The translations under genes were made by a program, and so were the position numbers. Below are positions 12,363 through 24,508 of a stretch of DNA of 64,000 nt, piece after piece; the stretch's first letter is position 1, and each line of letters opens with the position of its first letter. This stretch comes from Orobanche coerulescens (lineage: Eukaryota; Streptophyta; Magnoliopsida; Lamiales; Orobanchaceae): contig CM065802.1 in the NCBI GenBank assembly GCA_033398695.1, positions 145,376,096 through 145,440,095 on the forward strand, given 5' to 3'. The notes beneath the pieces are model-generated. The model saw only the letters and a list, made by a program, of their open reading frames with translations. It did no database searches and was not told the origin of the DNA.

Positions 12363-13663
12363 ATGGAAAGAGATGGCAGAGGACGCGGGGTAAGAGGCCG
12401 AGGTGCGGGCCGAATCCCGAGAACTTGTGTGAATACACGTGCGAATTCTAGGAATAATGCTAATTCATCGAGCAGCGACGCCACCACTCATTCTCCTGGA
12501 AATGATCATTCACTGTCAGGGAGTCGTACCCGGGACACAGATCATTCAGAAGGTGTTCGGGTTGATCCACTCGCGTTTATGCAGGGCATGATGGCCCAGA
12601 TGACTCAGATGGCATGCCTCATGGAGACGATGCAGAACTCAGCTACTCAGAATCAGCAGGCTCCTCCGCCGCCACCTCAGAGGCAAGAGAGGAGTGTGAG
12701 CAGTATTATTGGCGACGTCTCTCGCCAAAGACCACCTACTTTTGAGGGCTCATCTGAGCTGGCGGATATTGTTCACTGGCTTGAGCATTTCGAGAAGTTG
12801 TTTGCTATGGTAGAGTGTCCCGAAACAAAGTTTCAGTCGCGGCTTACTATCTGGGTAAGAGCGCTCATTCATGGTGGTTATCGTTGAAGCCCACCGACGG
12901 ATCTTGTACTTGGGATCAATTCAAAACTCTCATGATGGAGAGGTATTATCCGGCCCCACTCAGAGAGGCCAAGTTATCAGAATTACTCACTCCCGACCTC
13001 TCAGCGGACGATGATGTTCTCGCCATCGCTGAGAAATTTCAGGAGCTTCTTCCTTTCGCCTCGTCTATTATTCACTCCGAGGCGGACAATATCAAGTATT
13101 TCAGCAAGAGGTTGAAACCTCGTATGCGGATGCAGTTGCTTAATCACAATTGCACCACTCTGTCTGAATTCATCGAGAAAGCTCTTACTTATGAGCTTAC
13201 TGCTAAGGAGATTGCTAAGCAACAACCTTCATCTGCTAGCAAGAAGTCAAAGAATCATAATCAGTCTGAAGGCAGTCAGGCAACCTTCAAGAAGCCTCGT
13301 GCGGGCCCTACTTTTTCTGAGCGACCTCCTATGCCGCCTAGACCCGCAGAATCTCAGTGCCGAGCGGCCAGTTCGGCCATAACTTCTTTCAACTGTGAAG
13401 AACAGGGTCATTTCAGCACCAAGTGTCCGAGGCATACTGTCACGTGCCATAACTGTGGGATTGCTGGGCCTAAGGCCCGTTTTTTCCGAAGAGACTCTAA
13501 ACCTACTCCGGAATCATCTCAGCCCCGAGACAGTCAACGGTTCAGAATAAGGCCACTCAGTCCGCGTCGTTCAAGACGACGGGAGCAAACAAAGGCAGAG
13601 CCAAGAGCTATCAGACGGGAGCATATGGTTCGGGGGCCGGCAAGCCCCGAATTTATGAGATGA
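12363..13663 (+). pseudogene. gag: Element B gag, frameshifted
   Basis: Gag forms the particle coat that packages the RNA. The ATG at 12363 opens a basic, Gly/Arg-rich N-terminus, then a Gln/Pro-rich segment (about residues 95-115) and the start of the retrotransposon gag domain with PPTFEG. A frameshift near 12815-12840 moves the rest to another frame (12815-13663), which carries AHSWWLSLKP and two CCHC-type zinc knuckles. Both knuckles are damaged: the first lacks its first Cys (FNCEEQGHFSTKC), and the second lacks the His and the last Cys. A further frame change separates gag from pol at 13660. The product would be non-functional. Confidence 0.88.
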
Positions 13664-16600
13664 AGAAGACCGACGATCCGGAGGCCCGGATGATCTCAGG
13701 TACACTCGAAATCCAATCTCAACCTGTGTGTACCCTTTTTAATACTGGTGCATCGCATTCATTTATTTCCAAGTCATGTTTGAGTAGACTACGTCTGGGT
13801 AGTGCTACTAGTTGTGAGCCTTATGTCATTGGTCTACCTGATGGTAGAAGAATTATGGGGAATCTTGAGATTAAGGATTATCCGATTCAGCTTCATGGCC
13901 GTGATTGGTTAGCAGACCTAATCGTGGTAGATTTATCGAGAGATGACGTCATCTTGGGTATTGATTGGATGGATCGTCACGATGCCGTCATTAGTGTCCG
14001 TAAGCGTATGGTCACTATCATTTTAGACGATGGGGTCGAATGTGTATTTCAGGAAGGTAATCTCAGCTGTTCCGGGAGAGTCATCAACTTGATGAAAGCA
14101 GTGAAATTACTTAATCATGGGTGTGTCGGTTATTGGTGCTATATGGCCAAGACCGAGAAACCATCAGTAATGTTGACGGATATTCCTGTAGTGAGAGAAT
14201 ACACTGATGTATTTCCAGACGAGTTACCTGGTTTGCCTCCGCAGAGAGATGTGGAATTCACGATTGAGTTGGAGCCTGGTACGTCCCCAATATCGAAGGC
14301 ACCGTACCGGATGGCCCCGACTGAAATGCAGGAGTTGAAGAATCAATTAGAGGATTTAACCGAGAAGGGTTATATTCGACCGAGTGCGTCCCCGTGGGGA
14401 GCACCAGTGTTATTTGTCAAGAAGAAGGATGGTTCGTTTCTCTTGTGTATTGATTACCGGGAATTGAACCGGGTGATGATCAAGAATAAATATCCTCTAC
14501 CCCGTACCGATGATCTTTTGGATCAACTTTAGGGAGCTTCAGTATTTTCCAAGATCGACTTAAGATCTGGATATCATCAGTTACGAATTCGAGAGTCGGA
14601 TATCGCAAGGACGGCGTTCCGAACACGCTATGGTCATTATGAGTTTGTGGTAATGCCGTTTGGGTTAACTAATGCACCTATGGTATTCATGGAGTTAATG
14701 AATCGGGTTTTCATCGACTATTTGGATCAGTTCGTGGTTGTCTTCATTGATGACATTTTAATTTATTCTCGTGACCGGGAGGAGCACGAGTTTCACCTTC
14801 ATCAGGTGCTCGACGTGTTGAGACGAGAGCAACTTTATGGAAAGTTTTCCAAATGTGAGTTCTGGATGTCCGAAGTGACATTTCTCGGACATGTAATTTC
14901 ATCAGACGGAGTTCGTGTCGACCCTCAGAAGACGGAGGCGATCCGAGATTGGCAACCTCTGAAGAATGTTAAGGAAATCCGAAGTTTCCTCGGATTAGCT
15001 GGTTATTATCGGCGATTTGTGGAAGGATTTTCTAAAATTGATCAACCCATGACGAACCTTTTACGGAAGGATAAGAAATACACGTGGTCTGACGCGTTTC
15101 AACAGAGTTTTGAGGAACTCAAGAGCCGGTTAATTTCAGCACCTGTCCTTTCTTTACCGCAAGGGACGGAAGGATTTGTGGTTTATAGTGATGCGTCCGG
15201 ACAGGGTCTCGGATGTGTACTAATGCAGAACGGGAAAGTTATTGCTTATGCTTCACGGCAATTGAGAACTTACGAGGTTAATTATCCGACCCATGACCTG
15301 GAGCTAGCAGCCGTGGTGTTCGCATTGAAGATTTGGCATCATTATCTTTATGGCGTTACCTGTCAGATATTCACCGATCATAAGAGTTTGAAATATATAT
15401 TTACTCAGAAAGAGTTAAATATGCGACAGAGGCGGTGGTTGGAACTAATCAAAGATTATGATATTGAAATACTTTACCACCCGGGCAAGGCAAACGTTGT
15501 CGCCGACGCCTTGAGTCGTAAGTCCGTTCAGGAGCAGATGCTTGCTCGATTAACAGTTCAGAATGAACTTCAGAAGGAATTTTTGAGACCCGAGATCGAG
15601 GTCTGGCTACACCGAGTACAAGGGCAACTTTGTACGTTAGATATTTCATTGCCACTTGAGGAGGAGATCAGGGAGAATCAGGGTTCGGACCCATTTTTAT
15701 TACGCATTCGAGATGATGTGACTCGGGGGAAAGCCCCTGGATTTTTGGTCCATGAGGATGGAATTTTGCGATTTAAGAATCAGTTATGCGTACCGGCGAA
15801 CGACGAGTTGAAAAACTCGATTTTGAGAGAAGCTCATGCTACCCCTTATTCCATTCATCCGGGGTCTAGCAAGATGTACAAAGACTTGAAACAAAATTAC
15901 TGGTGGAGTAATATGAAGCGAGAAGTCGCGGAATTTGTTTCGAGATGTTTAACCTGTCACCAAGTCAAGATAGAACATCAGCGACCGGCGGGTATGATGA
16001 AACCTCTCCCTATTCCAGAGTGGAAGTGGGAAGATATTTCAATGGACTTCATCACGAGTTTGCCGGCGAGTCGTCGTGGCATGAATACAATTTGGGTAAC
16101 TGTGGATCGTCTAACTAAGTCAGCCCATTTCCTTGAGATTAAGGATACGTGGGGTCCCGAGAGACTTGCCCAGTTGTTCATCAAAGAGATAGTGAGATTG
16201 CACGGTACTCCTAAGAGTATCGTTTCTGATCGTGACGGGCGATTCGTGTCACATTTTTGGAAATCAGTTCATCGTGCCATGAGAACTCAGCTTAATCTCA
16301 GCACAACTTTTCATCCTCAGCCCGACGGACAATCAGAGAGGACTATTCACACTTTGGAGGACATGTTGAGGGCATGTGTTCTCGATTGGAAAGATGATTG
16401 GGAAGCCCAACTACCGTTGATCGAGTTCGCGTACAACAATAGTTGGCATGCTTCGATTAAGATGGCACCTTACGAGGCCTTGTACGGTCGTCGTTGTCGA
16501 TCTCCTTTGTGTTGGGATGACTTATCAGAATCAATCGGCACCGAGCCCGATATGCTTATAGCCGCCCGTGAGAAGGTAGCTTTGATCAGGAGTCGTTTGT

Positions 16601-17085
16601 TGACCGCTCAGAGTCGACAGAAATCTTATGCAGATAACCGTCGTCGGCCATTAGAGTTCGAGGCGGGTGACCATGTTTTGGTCAAGGTATCCCCGAGTTG
16701 AGGTATCTTCCGTTTTGGGAAGAAGGGAAAGTTGAGTCCGATATTCATTGGACCGTTTGAGATTTTGGATCGAGTAGGTGAGCTAGCTTATCGATTGGCC
16801 TTACCTCCGGTATTGAGCCGAATTCATAATGTGTTTCACATCTCTCAGTTGCGGAAGTATGTTGCCGACCCGAGTCACATACTTCAGTTCGAAGAGATCA
16901 AGATCGTGGACGATCATTCGTATGAGGAGCGTCCCGTGCGAGTCTTAGAGCGGCGAATCAAACAGTTGAGGAACAAGACGATTACTTTGGTTAAAATTCA
17001 ATGGTCTAGACACGGAGTCGAAGAGGCTACTTGGGAAACCGAGGATAGTATGCGGGAGAGTTATCCTGAGTTGTTTGACCCTTAG
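13660..17085 (+). pseudogene. pol: Element B pol polyprotein, one frame with two stops
   Basis: One reading frame of about 1,140 codons runs through the whole region. The protease motif reads NTGASHSF, so the catalytic Asp is Asn (codon 13741-13743). The reverse transcriptase has FIDD at about 14748. RNase H carries YSDASG near 15185 and ends with ADALSRK near 15505. The integrase keeps its H-H-C-C finger (about 15830-15960), the catalytic DRDGRF and the DGQSER glutamate. A chromodomain-like tail ends with EEATWE near 17035. The only interruptions are TAG at 14530-14532 and TGA at 16699-16701; both can arise by C-to-T change (CAG, CGA). No frameshift was found within pol. Confidence 0.93.
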
Positions 17086-17106
17086 TTTTGGGTACGAAAC
17101 TCTTTT

Positions 17107-17115
17107 AAGGGGGGG
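17107..17115 (+). other. Element B polypurine tract
   Basis: The sequence aaggggggg lies four bases before the 3' LTR start at 17120. It is the expected plus-strand priming site. Confidence 0.8.
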
Positions 17116-17336
17116 TGTATGTAATACCCGGTTGTAATTCAGTCAATATCATTCAGTAATTGTCACTCAGTAATTATTCACTCATTAATGATCATTCATC
17201 GTTCATATTCATTCATTGTATTCACCGACCAGAGTATTTGTATCGTACATCAGTTATTATTCGTCTTTCTACCTGGTTGGAGGATCAAACCGTGGTTATC
17301 ATCATTATCTTCGTCGTTATGGGCTGTGTGTGAGGA

Positions 17337-17927
17337 GTAGCGCACGCTACGTACTCTCTTTAGCGCGCGCTAATTGAGTACGGGTAGCGCACGCTACCTC
17401 TCATCATTAGCGCACGCTAGCGTGGTTCAGGCAGACAGTCCAGAAGGTACTGGACTGTAGTTGATTTGTAGTAGCGCACGCTACGAATGGTAAGTAGCGC
17501 GCGCTAGTGAGTTCTGATAGCGCATGCTATGCTAGTAGTATAGCATGCGCTAAGGTCGACCAGGCAGAGTCCAGTGGGTACTGGACTCATTTGGAATAAT
17601 TCATAGCGTACGCTATGAATGGATATTAGTGTACGCTAATGGTGTAGTAACGCACGCTGAATTTTGGGTGTAGCATACGCTATCGCGAGCAGATCAGAGA
17701 ACAGGAGGTTCTGGACTCCAGTCACTGGGCATCAGATATCAGTTAGCGCACGCTAACTTTTTGGGTTAACGCACGCTATCGGGAGGAGTTAGCGCATGCT
17801 ATCGGGAGGAGTTAGCGCACGCTATCGGGAGGAGTTAGCGCACGCTAACGAGGCAGTCAGAGCTCACTAGAATGTACGGTTAACTCGCTAGCGCACGCTA
17901 AATATGAGGGCTTAGCGTGCGCTAAGC
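17337..17927. repeat. Quasi-palindrome array in B 3' LTR U3
   Basis: The counterpart of 9655-10212, with about 18-20 copies of the TTAGCGYRCGCTAA-like motif. Several motifs differ between the LTRs by single transitions (for example agcgcatgct against agcgcacgct). One gggaggagttagcgc unit is present in an extra copy here near 17790-17835. Confidence 0.85.
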
Positions 17928-17935
17928 TGGAACAG

Positions 17936-17945
17936 TATAAATAGG
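17936..17945 (+). promoter_or_regulatory. Element B 3' LTR TATA box
   Basis: The sequence tataaatagg corresponds to the TATA box in the 5' LTR and again follows directly after the quasi-palindrome array. Confidence 0.65.
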
Positions 17946-18492
17946 ACAGTCAGCCCAGGTTTCGTCATTTCTCACTTCTCACTTCGTTTTTGGGCGATTC
18001 CGGGCGTTTTCAGGCGATTTGGAAGAATCTCTTCATGCTGCACTCACCTATCATCATCTTCAAGTTTCTGAGTTGGATTAATCATCATTTCATCCTCTCC
18101 AACACATCAAATCAAGGTAATTATATCTTGGATATAGAATTTCAGATTTTGAGTATTTTCTTTCCGATCTCTTCGTGTAAGCTTGGATTTATGTTGGAAC
18201 ATGTTAGATGTGGATTATCTACCTTGGATAAATGTATTCCTACGGATTTATTGATATGTTTTTCGGATTTGATCAACATTTGGAGAATTAATCAAGAACC
18301 CTTGATGTTGACTTTGGTTATTTTTTGGGGGTTTCCGATTATAGTTGTCGTAACTTCGAGTTGTGGTTTCCTATTGGAATATTGATATCATTGAAGGTGT
18401 TTTGTTGTATTGAACTACTCATTTTGGAGTTGGTTTCGATATATTTGGGTTTTGGTTATTATCAAGGGTTGATGTTCGCTAAGTGGTTGTTT

Positions 18493-18497
18493 GAATG
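18493..18497. repeat. Target-site duplication of element C, left copy (gaatg)
   Basis: It is repeated at 37642-37646. The uninterrupted site is present once in the 5' LTR of B near 10776, which confirms the insertion point. Confidence 0.95.
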
Positions 18498-18508
18498 TGT
18501 TGGAACAA
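18498..18508 (+). repeat. Element C 5' LTR, first 11 bases
   Basis: Only tgttggaacaa remains before element D sequence begins. Compared with the intact 3' LTR of C, about 329 bp (the equivalent of 36608-36936) are missing between here and the point where the LTR resumes at 29121. A deletion therefore spans the left junction of D. Confidence 0.85.
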
Positions 18509-19032
18509 CTGATTTGAATAGGGATGAGCCGACCTCGAAGGTCCCCGCTGACCTATGATATCCGATAACAGGTCGCCGACCTCAAAGGTGTCTAAAACTA
18601 CTGATTTGAATAGGGATGAGCCGACCTAAAAACCACCGAACTCATGAAGGTCGAACTCTTGAGAAAGAAGATCCTGACTCACCTGACAGAATCCCTAAGA
18701 TCCAGGGGTTGAGAGCCCATACCTTGCCATCCCGGAGATCCAGGGATTGAGAGCCCATACCTCGCAATCCCGGAAATCCAGGGATGGAAAATCGCAGCTT
18801 GAATCCCTAGATATCCGGGATTCTCTCTAGGAATCAGAAAAAATCTCAGATAACAAGGCATCCTCCTCCTATAAAAGGGAGAGAGGGGGTTCCTCAAAAG
18901 AGAACACACTCTGAGAATACAGCATATTTTAGAGAGAGAAAGAAAAGAGAGCACTTCAAATATTTTGGGTTTTCTTAGCTAAACTTCTAAGATTAACCCG
19001 GTTCTTGGTGACCGATCAGCTCGGTTACATCA
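18509..19032 (+). repeat. Element D 5' LTR, 5'-truncated
   Basis: It matches the right part of 28406-29120 almost base for base and ends ggttacatca. About 190-210 bp of the LTR start are missing. The truncation point lies in a gccgacct-containing repeat unit, so recombination between short repeats may have caused it. The TATA box at 18870-18876 is retained. Confidence 0.88.
18870..18876 (+). promoter_or_regulatory. Element D 5' LTR TATA box
   Basis: The sequence tataaaa sits in a cctcctataaaaggg context and is duplicated at 28958-28964 in the 3' LTR. It lies about 160 bp before the LTR end. Confidence 0.65.
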
Positions 19033-19034
19033 AG

Positions 19035-19052
19035 TGGAGCCGTCTGTGGGAA
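19035..19052 (+). other. Element D primer binding site, Tat type
   Basis: The sequence tggagccgtctgtgggaa begins two bases after the LTR. It is one base from the tggcgccgtctgtgggaa signature seen in many Tat-lineage elements. I do not assign the tRNA. Confidence 0.7.
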
Positions 19053-19094
19053 GTGTGACATCGAGTCACTTTGAGTTGAGACGTGAGGTTAGTA

Positions 19095-20650
19095 ATGGCA
19101 GAAGAAATGAACCAGAAGAGAACAGGGGAGTTAATACCCATAAATCTAGAAGAGGAACTAGCAGCGGCGGGTGGAGAAGCGACTCTGGAGAAAACACCCG
19201 TCACCCCTATAGAAGAAGTCGCACCAAGCACAATTACACTGACGAAGGAAGCCTTAGCCGACATAATTGCCAGTGCAATCCAGAAGAGCCGAGAGGTCGA
19301 GAAGCAAAGGGTACCACGAAAAATAATACCCATCCTATCGGATGGGCCGGAAGAAATTGATCAGCAGGAAGAACATGGGGAGAGTTATCCAAAAATATGG
19401 GAGCGATCTAGGCAGGAAAAAACACAGGATCCCTTGATATCCAGCATGCAGGACGAGCTGGAAGAGTTGAGACAGAGGGTTGCGGGGAGGGACATGGAAA
19501 GTCATCCAGGCCATCCCTTCTCAGAAGGCATACTACAGGCCGAGCTCCCGTATGGGTTTAGGGCTGTTACCTTCACCTATGATGGACTCTCAGATCCTAC
19601 CCGACATTTATACCAATTCGAGAACATGGCGGTACTACATAGATATTCGGATGCCGTGAGTTGCAGGGAATTCTTGGCCACACTGACAGAGTCAGCTCAG
19701 GATTGGTTCCACCAGATACCCCCTGGGTCAATCACCAGCTTCAAAACTTTCAGCTCCGCGTTCTTGATGCACTTTGCCAGCGCCAGGGCGCACCAAAAGA
19801 CCTTCATGTCCTTGTTCAGTATCAAGCAATATTCTGGAGAAGCGCTGAGAGCTTATGTGACCCGATTCACGAAGGCGTGTCTGGAGGTACCCTCGTCGTC
19901 AGAAGAAGTAAAAACCAGTGCCTTGACACAGGATCGAGGCCGGGGTTATTCGCACCTCATTAGCTAAAAAACCGGCGGAACATACGATGAGGTCTTAGCC
20001 CGATGCTCAAGTACATTAACGTTGAGGAAACCGAGAAGGATATGGAGGAGTTGCATGAAAAGCCCGAGGATGGGGAAAGGGGTCCAGCAGATTGATACGA
20101 CGGGAGGAGTACACCTTTCAAGGAAATTTGCCTCGGGAAGAAATGTCACGGGGAAAAACAGATCGGAAGAAGAACGATATCGTTCTAAGGCGACCAAGAT
20201 TTGACCAATACAGCCCACTAACAATGAGGAGAGCCCATGTTTTGGAAGCAGTTGAGGGTAAGATGAGCAGGGTCATCGAGTGGCCTGCATCTCGCCCTAA
20301 TAGGCCCACCCAGCCGAAATCAGAGCTTTATTGTCGATTCCACAATGATTACGGGCATAAAACAGACGAATGCAAGCACCTTAAGGATGAGATCGAGAGG
20401 CTGGTCCGAGCGGGACATCTGATGGAGTTCACATATCAACAGAGAAATGGAGGTCGGAGGCAACCACCCATGCCCCAAGGAGGGGCGGGGGTGAAAAGAG
20501 AAGCTCCTCGGGGACCCGCTGCTCCCCCAGCTAAAAAAGGAGTGATCCACATGATATCAGGGGGACCAACCGACGGAAGTTCTAATCAGGCTAGAAAAGC
20601 CCACGCACGAAAGGCTAGGTGTCATCAACTCAAGGAGGTCGCCTCTGTAG
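19095..20650 (+). pseudogene. gag: Element D gag, frameshifted
   Basis: The ATG at 19095 opens an acidic N-terminus. A retrotransposon gag domain follows (about 19530-19920), with AELPYGFRAVTF and FENMAVLHRYSD. A frameshift near 19930 breaks it. The frame that then carries the gene (from about 20095) holds the Tat-type zinc knuckle CRFHNDYGHKTDEC near 20330-20375, then a Pro/Gly-rich linker. The boundary to protease is arbitrary because gag and pol are fused in this lineage. Confidence 0.85.
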
Positions 20651-23600
20651 GCAGTGGGCCTATCATTCAGTTCAGCCCCATGGATTATAATGGGATACAT
20701 ACGCCCCAAAATGACGCGTTGGTCATCACAGCAGAAATCGCCAGTTACGATGTGCAAAGGGTGTTTATCAATACGGGAAGCTCAGTAGACATCTTATTCT
20801 ATGACTGTTTCAAACAGATGAACCTGGAAGTGGAATTGAGAAAGGTAGATACCGCGCTCTATGGGTTCTGTATGACCGAGGTGCAACCAGTGGGAGAAGT
20901 GGTGCTTCCAGTGGCACTAGGTCGGATGCCCCATCGGAAGGTCAAGACACTCAGATTTTTAGTGGTGGACACTAAATCGGCCTATAACGCCATTTTAGGA
21001 CGACCAGGGCTCAACAAATTCGAAGCAGTAGCCTCTACCGCGCACATGAAAGTAAAATTCCCCGTAGGAGGTGAGGTGGGAGAAGTAGCAGGAGATCAGT
21101 TTGTCGCCCGTTCTTGTTATCAAACAACCGTAAAGCAGGGAGTACAGCGCGGAAAGAGGACACCCGAGCTCGGGGGTCCGGATCCGGAGTCTAAGAGGAA
21201 TAAGCAATCGAAGACACCCGAGGAAGCTGAGGAAGAAGGTGTCAAGCCCAACGAGGAGTTACTAGAAATAGAATTGGTTCCAGGAAAGCCGGAAACAAAG
21301 ACTCGCATGGGGAGTCGGTTGGACGATGGAATAAAGGAAAGCCTCATCAGCCTGCTAAGAAGATTCGTGGACATTTTCGCGTTCGCAGCTGAGGATCTGG
21401 TGGGAATCAGCCCAACAGTTGCCGAACACAGGTTGAACATCGACCCCACCATAAGACCAGTAAAGCAGAAGAGGAGGCATTTCGGGCCAGAGATGGATGG
21501 GGTCATTGGGGAAGAGGTTGATAAGCTCCTCCGAGCTGGGCACATAAGGGAGATCCAGGTTTCAGTGGCTATCCAATCGTGATGGTAGGGAAGGCCGGGA
21601 AGTGGAGGATGTGCATGGACTTAGGGACCTAAATAAAGCATGTCCCAAGGATCACTACCCGCTACCCCGCATAGATCGGTGGTGGATTCAACCTCGGGTG
21701 CGAGTTACTCGGTATGATGGACGCTTCCCAAGGATATCATCAAATTCCTCTCGCACTTTTAGGAGACGAGAAAGAGGGTTAGTTTTGTGGTTTCAAAGGG
21801 AACTTTTTGTTATGTACGCATGCCTTTTGGATTGAAAAATGCAGGAGCTACATATCAGAGGATGGTCGACAGAATCTTTAAATCCCAAATCGGCAGAAAC
21901 ATGGAGGTATACGTGGATGACATGCTAGTGAAAAGTGTGGAGGCAGAAGAACATATCAGGGACCTAGAAGAGATGTTCGAGAACCTGCGCACGTACGGGA
22001 TGAAGCTCAACCCATCAAAATGTTCTTTTGGAGTCAAATCGGGAAAATTCCTAGGGTATGTGGTCACAGAACAAGGAATCGAGGTCAACCCGGAGAAGGT
22101 CAAGGCAGTACTGCAAATGAATCCTCCAAAAAATATAAAGGATATCCAGATACTAACGGGAAGAATAGCAGGGCTGAGCCGTTTCATATCACGCTCGGCC
22201 GAGAAGGGGTTCCCATTTTTTAAACTCTTAAGAAAAAGGAACAAGTTCGAATGGACCCCGGAAGCGCAAACGGCATTCGGAAAATTGAAAGAGTATTTGG
22301 CCGAGCTGCCCATACTCACCAAACCGGTACCAGGAGAGGATCTTGTACTCTACTTATCCGTGGGAGAAGGAGCGGTGAGCTCGGTCTTGCTAAGAGAAGA
22401 AATGAATAAACAGAAGCCCATTTATTATACGAGCCGAATCTTGCAAGGAGCAGAACGGAACTACTCCGAGTTAGAAAAAGGGGCGCTGGAGTTAGTGGTT
22501 ACGGCCAGGCGATTGAGGCCCTATTTCCTAGCCCACCGGATAAAATTGCGAACCAACTTGCCCTTGAGAGAGATATTAGGGCGACCTAATGTGTCAGGTC
22601 GTCTGGTGAAGTGGGCGGTAGAAATGGGGGAGTACGACATGGAATATGAGCCGAGAACGGCGATTAAAGCTCAGGCCCTAGCAGACTTTATCCAAGAGGG
22701 GCCATGCCATCGCCACCAGAAGGACAGTGGCTGTTGCATGTGGATGGATCGGCGACAACCGGTGGTTCAGGCAGGAATAATCCTCACTACCCCGGAAGGT
22801 GAGCAATTAGAGTATGCCATAAAATTCGATTTCAGGGCATCTAACAATGAGGCCGAATATGAAGCCCTGGTTAAGGGAATGCAGCTGGGAATAGACTTGG
22901 GCGCACGACGACTCATCGCTTACTCTGATTCCCAACTGGTCACACAACAGGTAGAAGGAAAATTTGAGATAAATGAAGATCGGATGAAGAAGTATGTGGA
23001 GGAAGTAAAGGAGGCTGCCAAAAAACTAGGGGAATGGAAGTTAATCCATATCCCTAGGTCGGAGAATGCAAAAGCTGACTACCTAGCAAAGATGGGAAGC
23101 TCCTTAGTAGATTGCCGCTCGCGAACAGTAACGATTCTGGGAGCAGCCCGAAGTAGCATCATGAAACAGGTGATTGAGGTGAATGAGATGGCAGATTGGC
23201 GAACTCCTTTGTTGGCATACCTAAGAAGGGCAGAATTACCCAAGGAGAGACAAGAAAGAATGAAAATTGTGCGAAGAGCAGCAAGGTTCTGCTGCATTAA
23301 TGATGAGCTATATAAGAGGTCTTACCTCGGGCCATACCTACGATGCATCTCGGAAGAAGAAGGGCGAAGTGTATTGGAAGAAATCCATGAAGGGTGCTGC
23401 GGAGACCATACCAAAGGAAGAGCCCTGATTAGCAAAACGCTAAGGGCTGGTTTCTTTTGGCCGACCATGAGCAAGCGATGGAAATGGTTAAGCGATGCCA
23501 AAAATGTCAAGTGCACGCACCCTTAATTCATATCCCAGCCGAGGATATGATCACCATGGGAGCGCCCTGTCCATTCGCCAAATGGGGAATTGATATCATG

Positions 23601-24419
23601 GGGCAGTTTACACCTAGCTCGGGAGGAAGAAAGTTCTTAATAGTAGCCATAGACTACTTCAGCAAATGGGTAGAAGCCGAGCCTGTGGCCACCATAACCG
23701 AGCAAAGAATCATAAGTTTCCTGTTTAACAACATTTGCTGCAGGTACGGAGCGCCCCAGATACTCATCTCAGATAATGGAACCCAATTCAATGGGAAGAG
23801 AACCCAGTCCTGGTGCGAGGGTATGCATATCAAGCAAAGGTTCGCTGCGGTTGCTCACCCGCAAGCTAATGGGCAAGTAGAGGTAACTAACAGGACAATC
23901 TTGCAGGGAATAAAAACCCGCTTAGACAAAGTGGGAGGAGGATGGGTGGATGAACTTAGCTCGGTACTATGGTCGTACAGGACCACACCTAGATCGTCAA
24001 CAGGAGAAACACCCTTCAGTATGGTCTACGGGTCCGAGGCCGTCATCCCCGCAGAAGTCGGAGAAATGTCCCATCGGGTTCGATGGTTCAACGAGGTGGA
24101 GAACGAGGAAATAATGAAGGAGGCGTTAGATACCATAGAAGAAAGGAGGGAAGCGGCAGCAGCACGAACTAAAAGATACAAAAGCCTGACAAAAGCAGCT
24201 CATGACAAAAGAGTCAGGAAGAGACAATTCCAGGTCGGTGATTTGGTGCTTAGGCGAGCTGATGCCCTCAGAAAAACAGGAAAGCTGGAACCGAACTGGG
24301 AAGGCCCTTACAAGGTAATCCGAATTTATGCAGGAGGAGCTTACGAGCTTGAGGATATGGAGGGGCACCTCATCAAAAGACCTTGGAACATATGTCACTT
24401 GAAAAAGTATTTTGTGTGA
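20651..24419 (+). pseudogene. pol: Element D pol (PR-RT-RH-aRH-INT), broken
   Basis: The protease motif is INTGSSVDILF near 20767, with Asn in place of the usual catalytic Asp. The N-terminal half of the RT is shredded by several frameshifts (about 21550-21790). From 21787 one 579-codon frame carries the RT palm with YVDD near 21911, RNase H, and a second, archaeal-type RNase H (about 22700-23100). Another frameshift near 23470-23520 leads into the integrase (to 24419), which keeps Asp in GIDIMG, Asp in ISDNGTQF and Glu in NGQVEVTNR. The second RNase H is scrambled at its first catalytic motif by two compensating frameshifts. Confidence 0.9.
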
Positions 24420-24508
24420 GGAGATGTGGAAAAAAGCTTATGTTGTTTTAATGAAAGTCTATTACAAAAATATATCTCTGAATGTGTTGATCAAGTAAAA
24501 CTAGAAAT
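24420..24508 (+). other. Short spacer after element D pol
   Basis: It separates the pol stop codon from the 54-bp tandem array. It is non-coding on the plus strand. Confidence 0.5.

Larger units (their letters stand above)
17120..18497 (+). repeat. Element B 3' LTR, part 1
   Basis: It aligns with 9433 to about 10778 of the 5' LTR. It stops at gaatg (18493-18497), the target duplication of element C. It includes its own quasi-palindrome array and TATA box. One LTR carries a short segment that the other lacks (near 17430 versus 9745), with scattered substitutions, so B is older than its guests. Confidence 0.95.
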
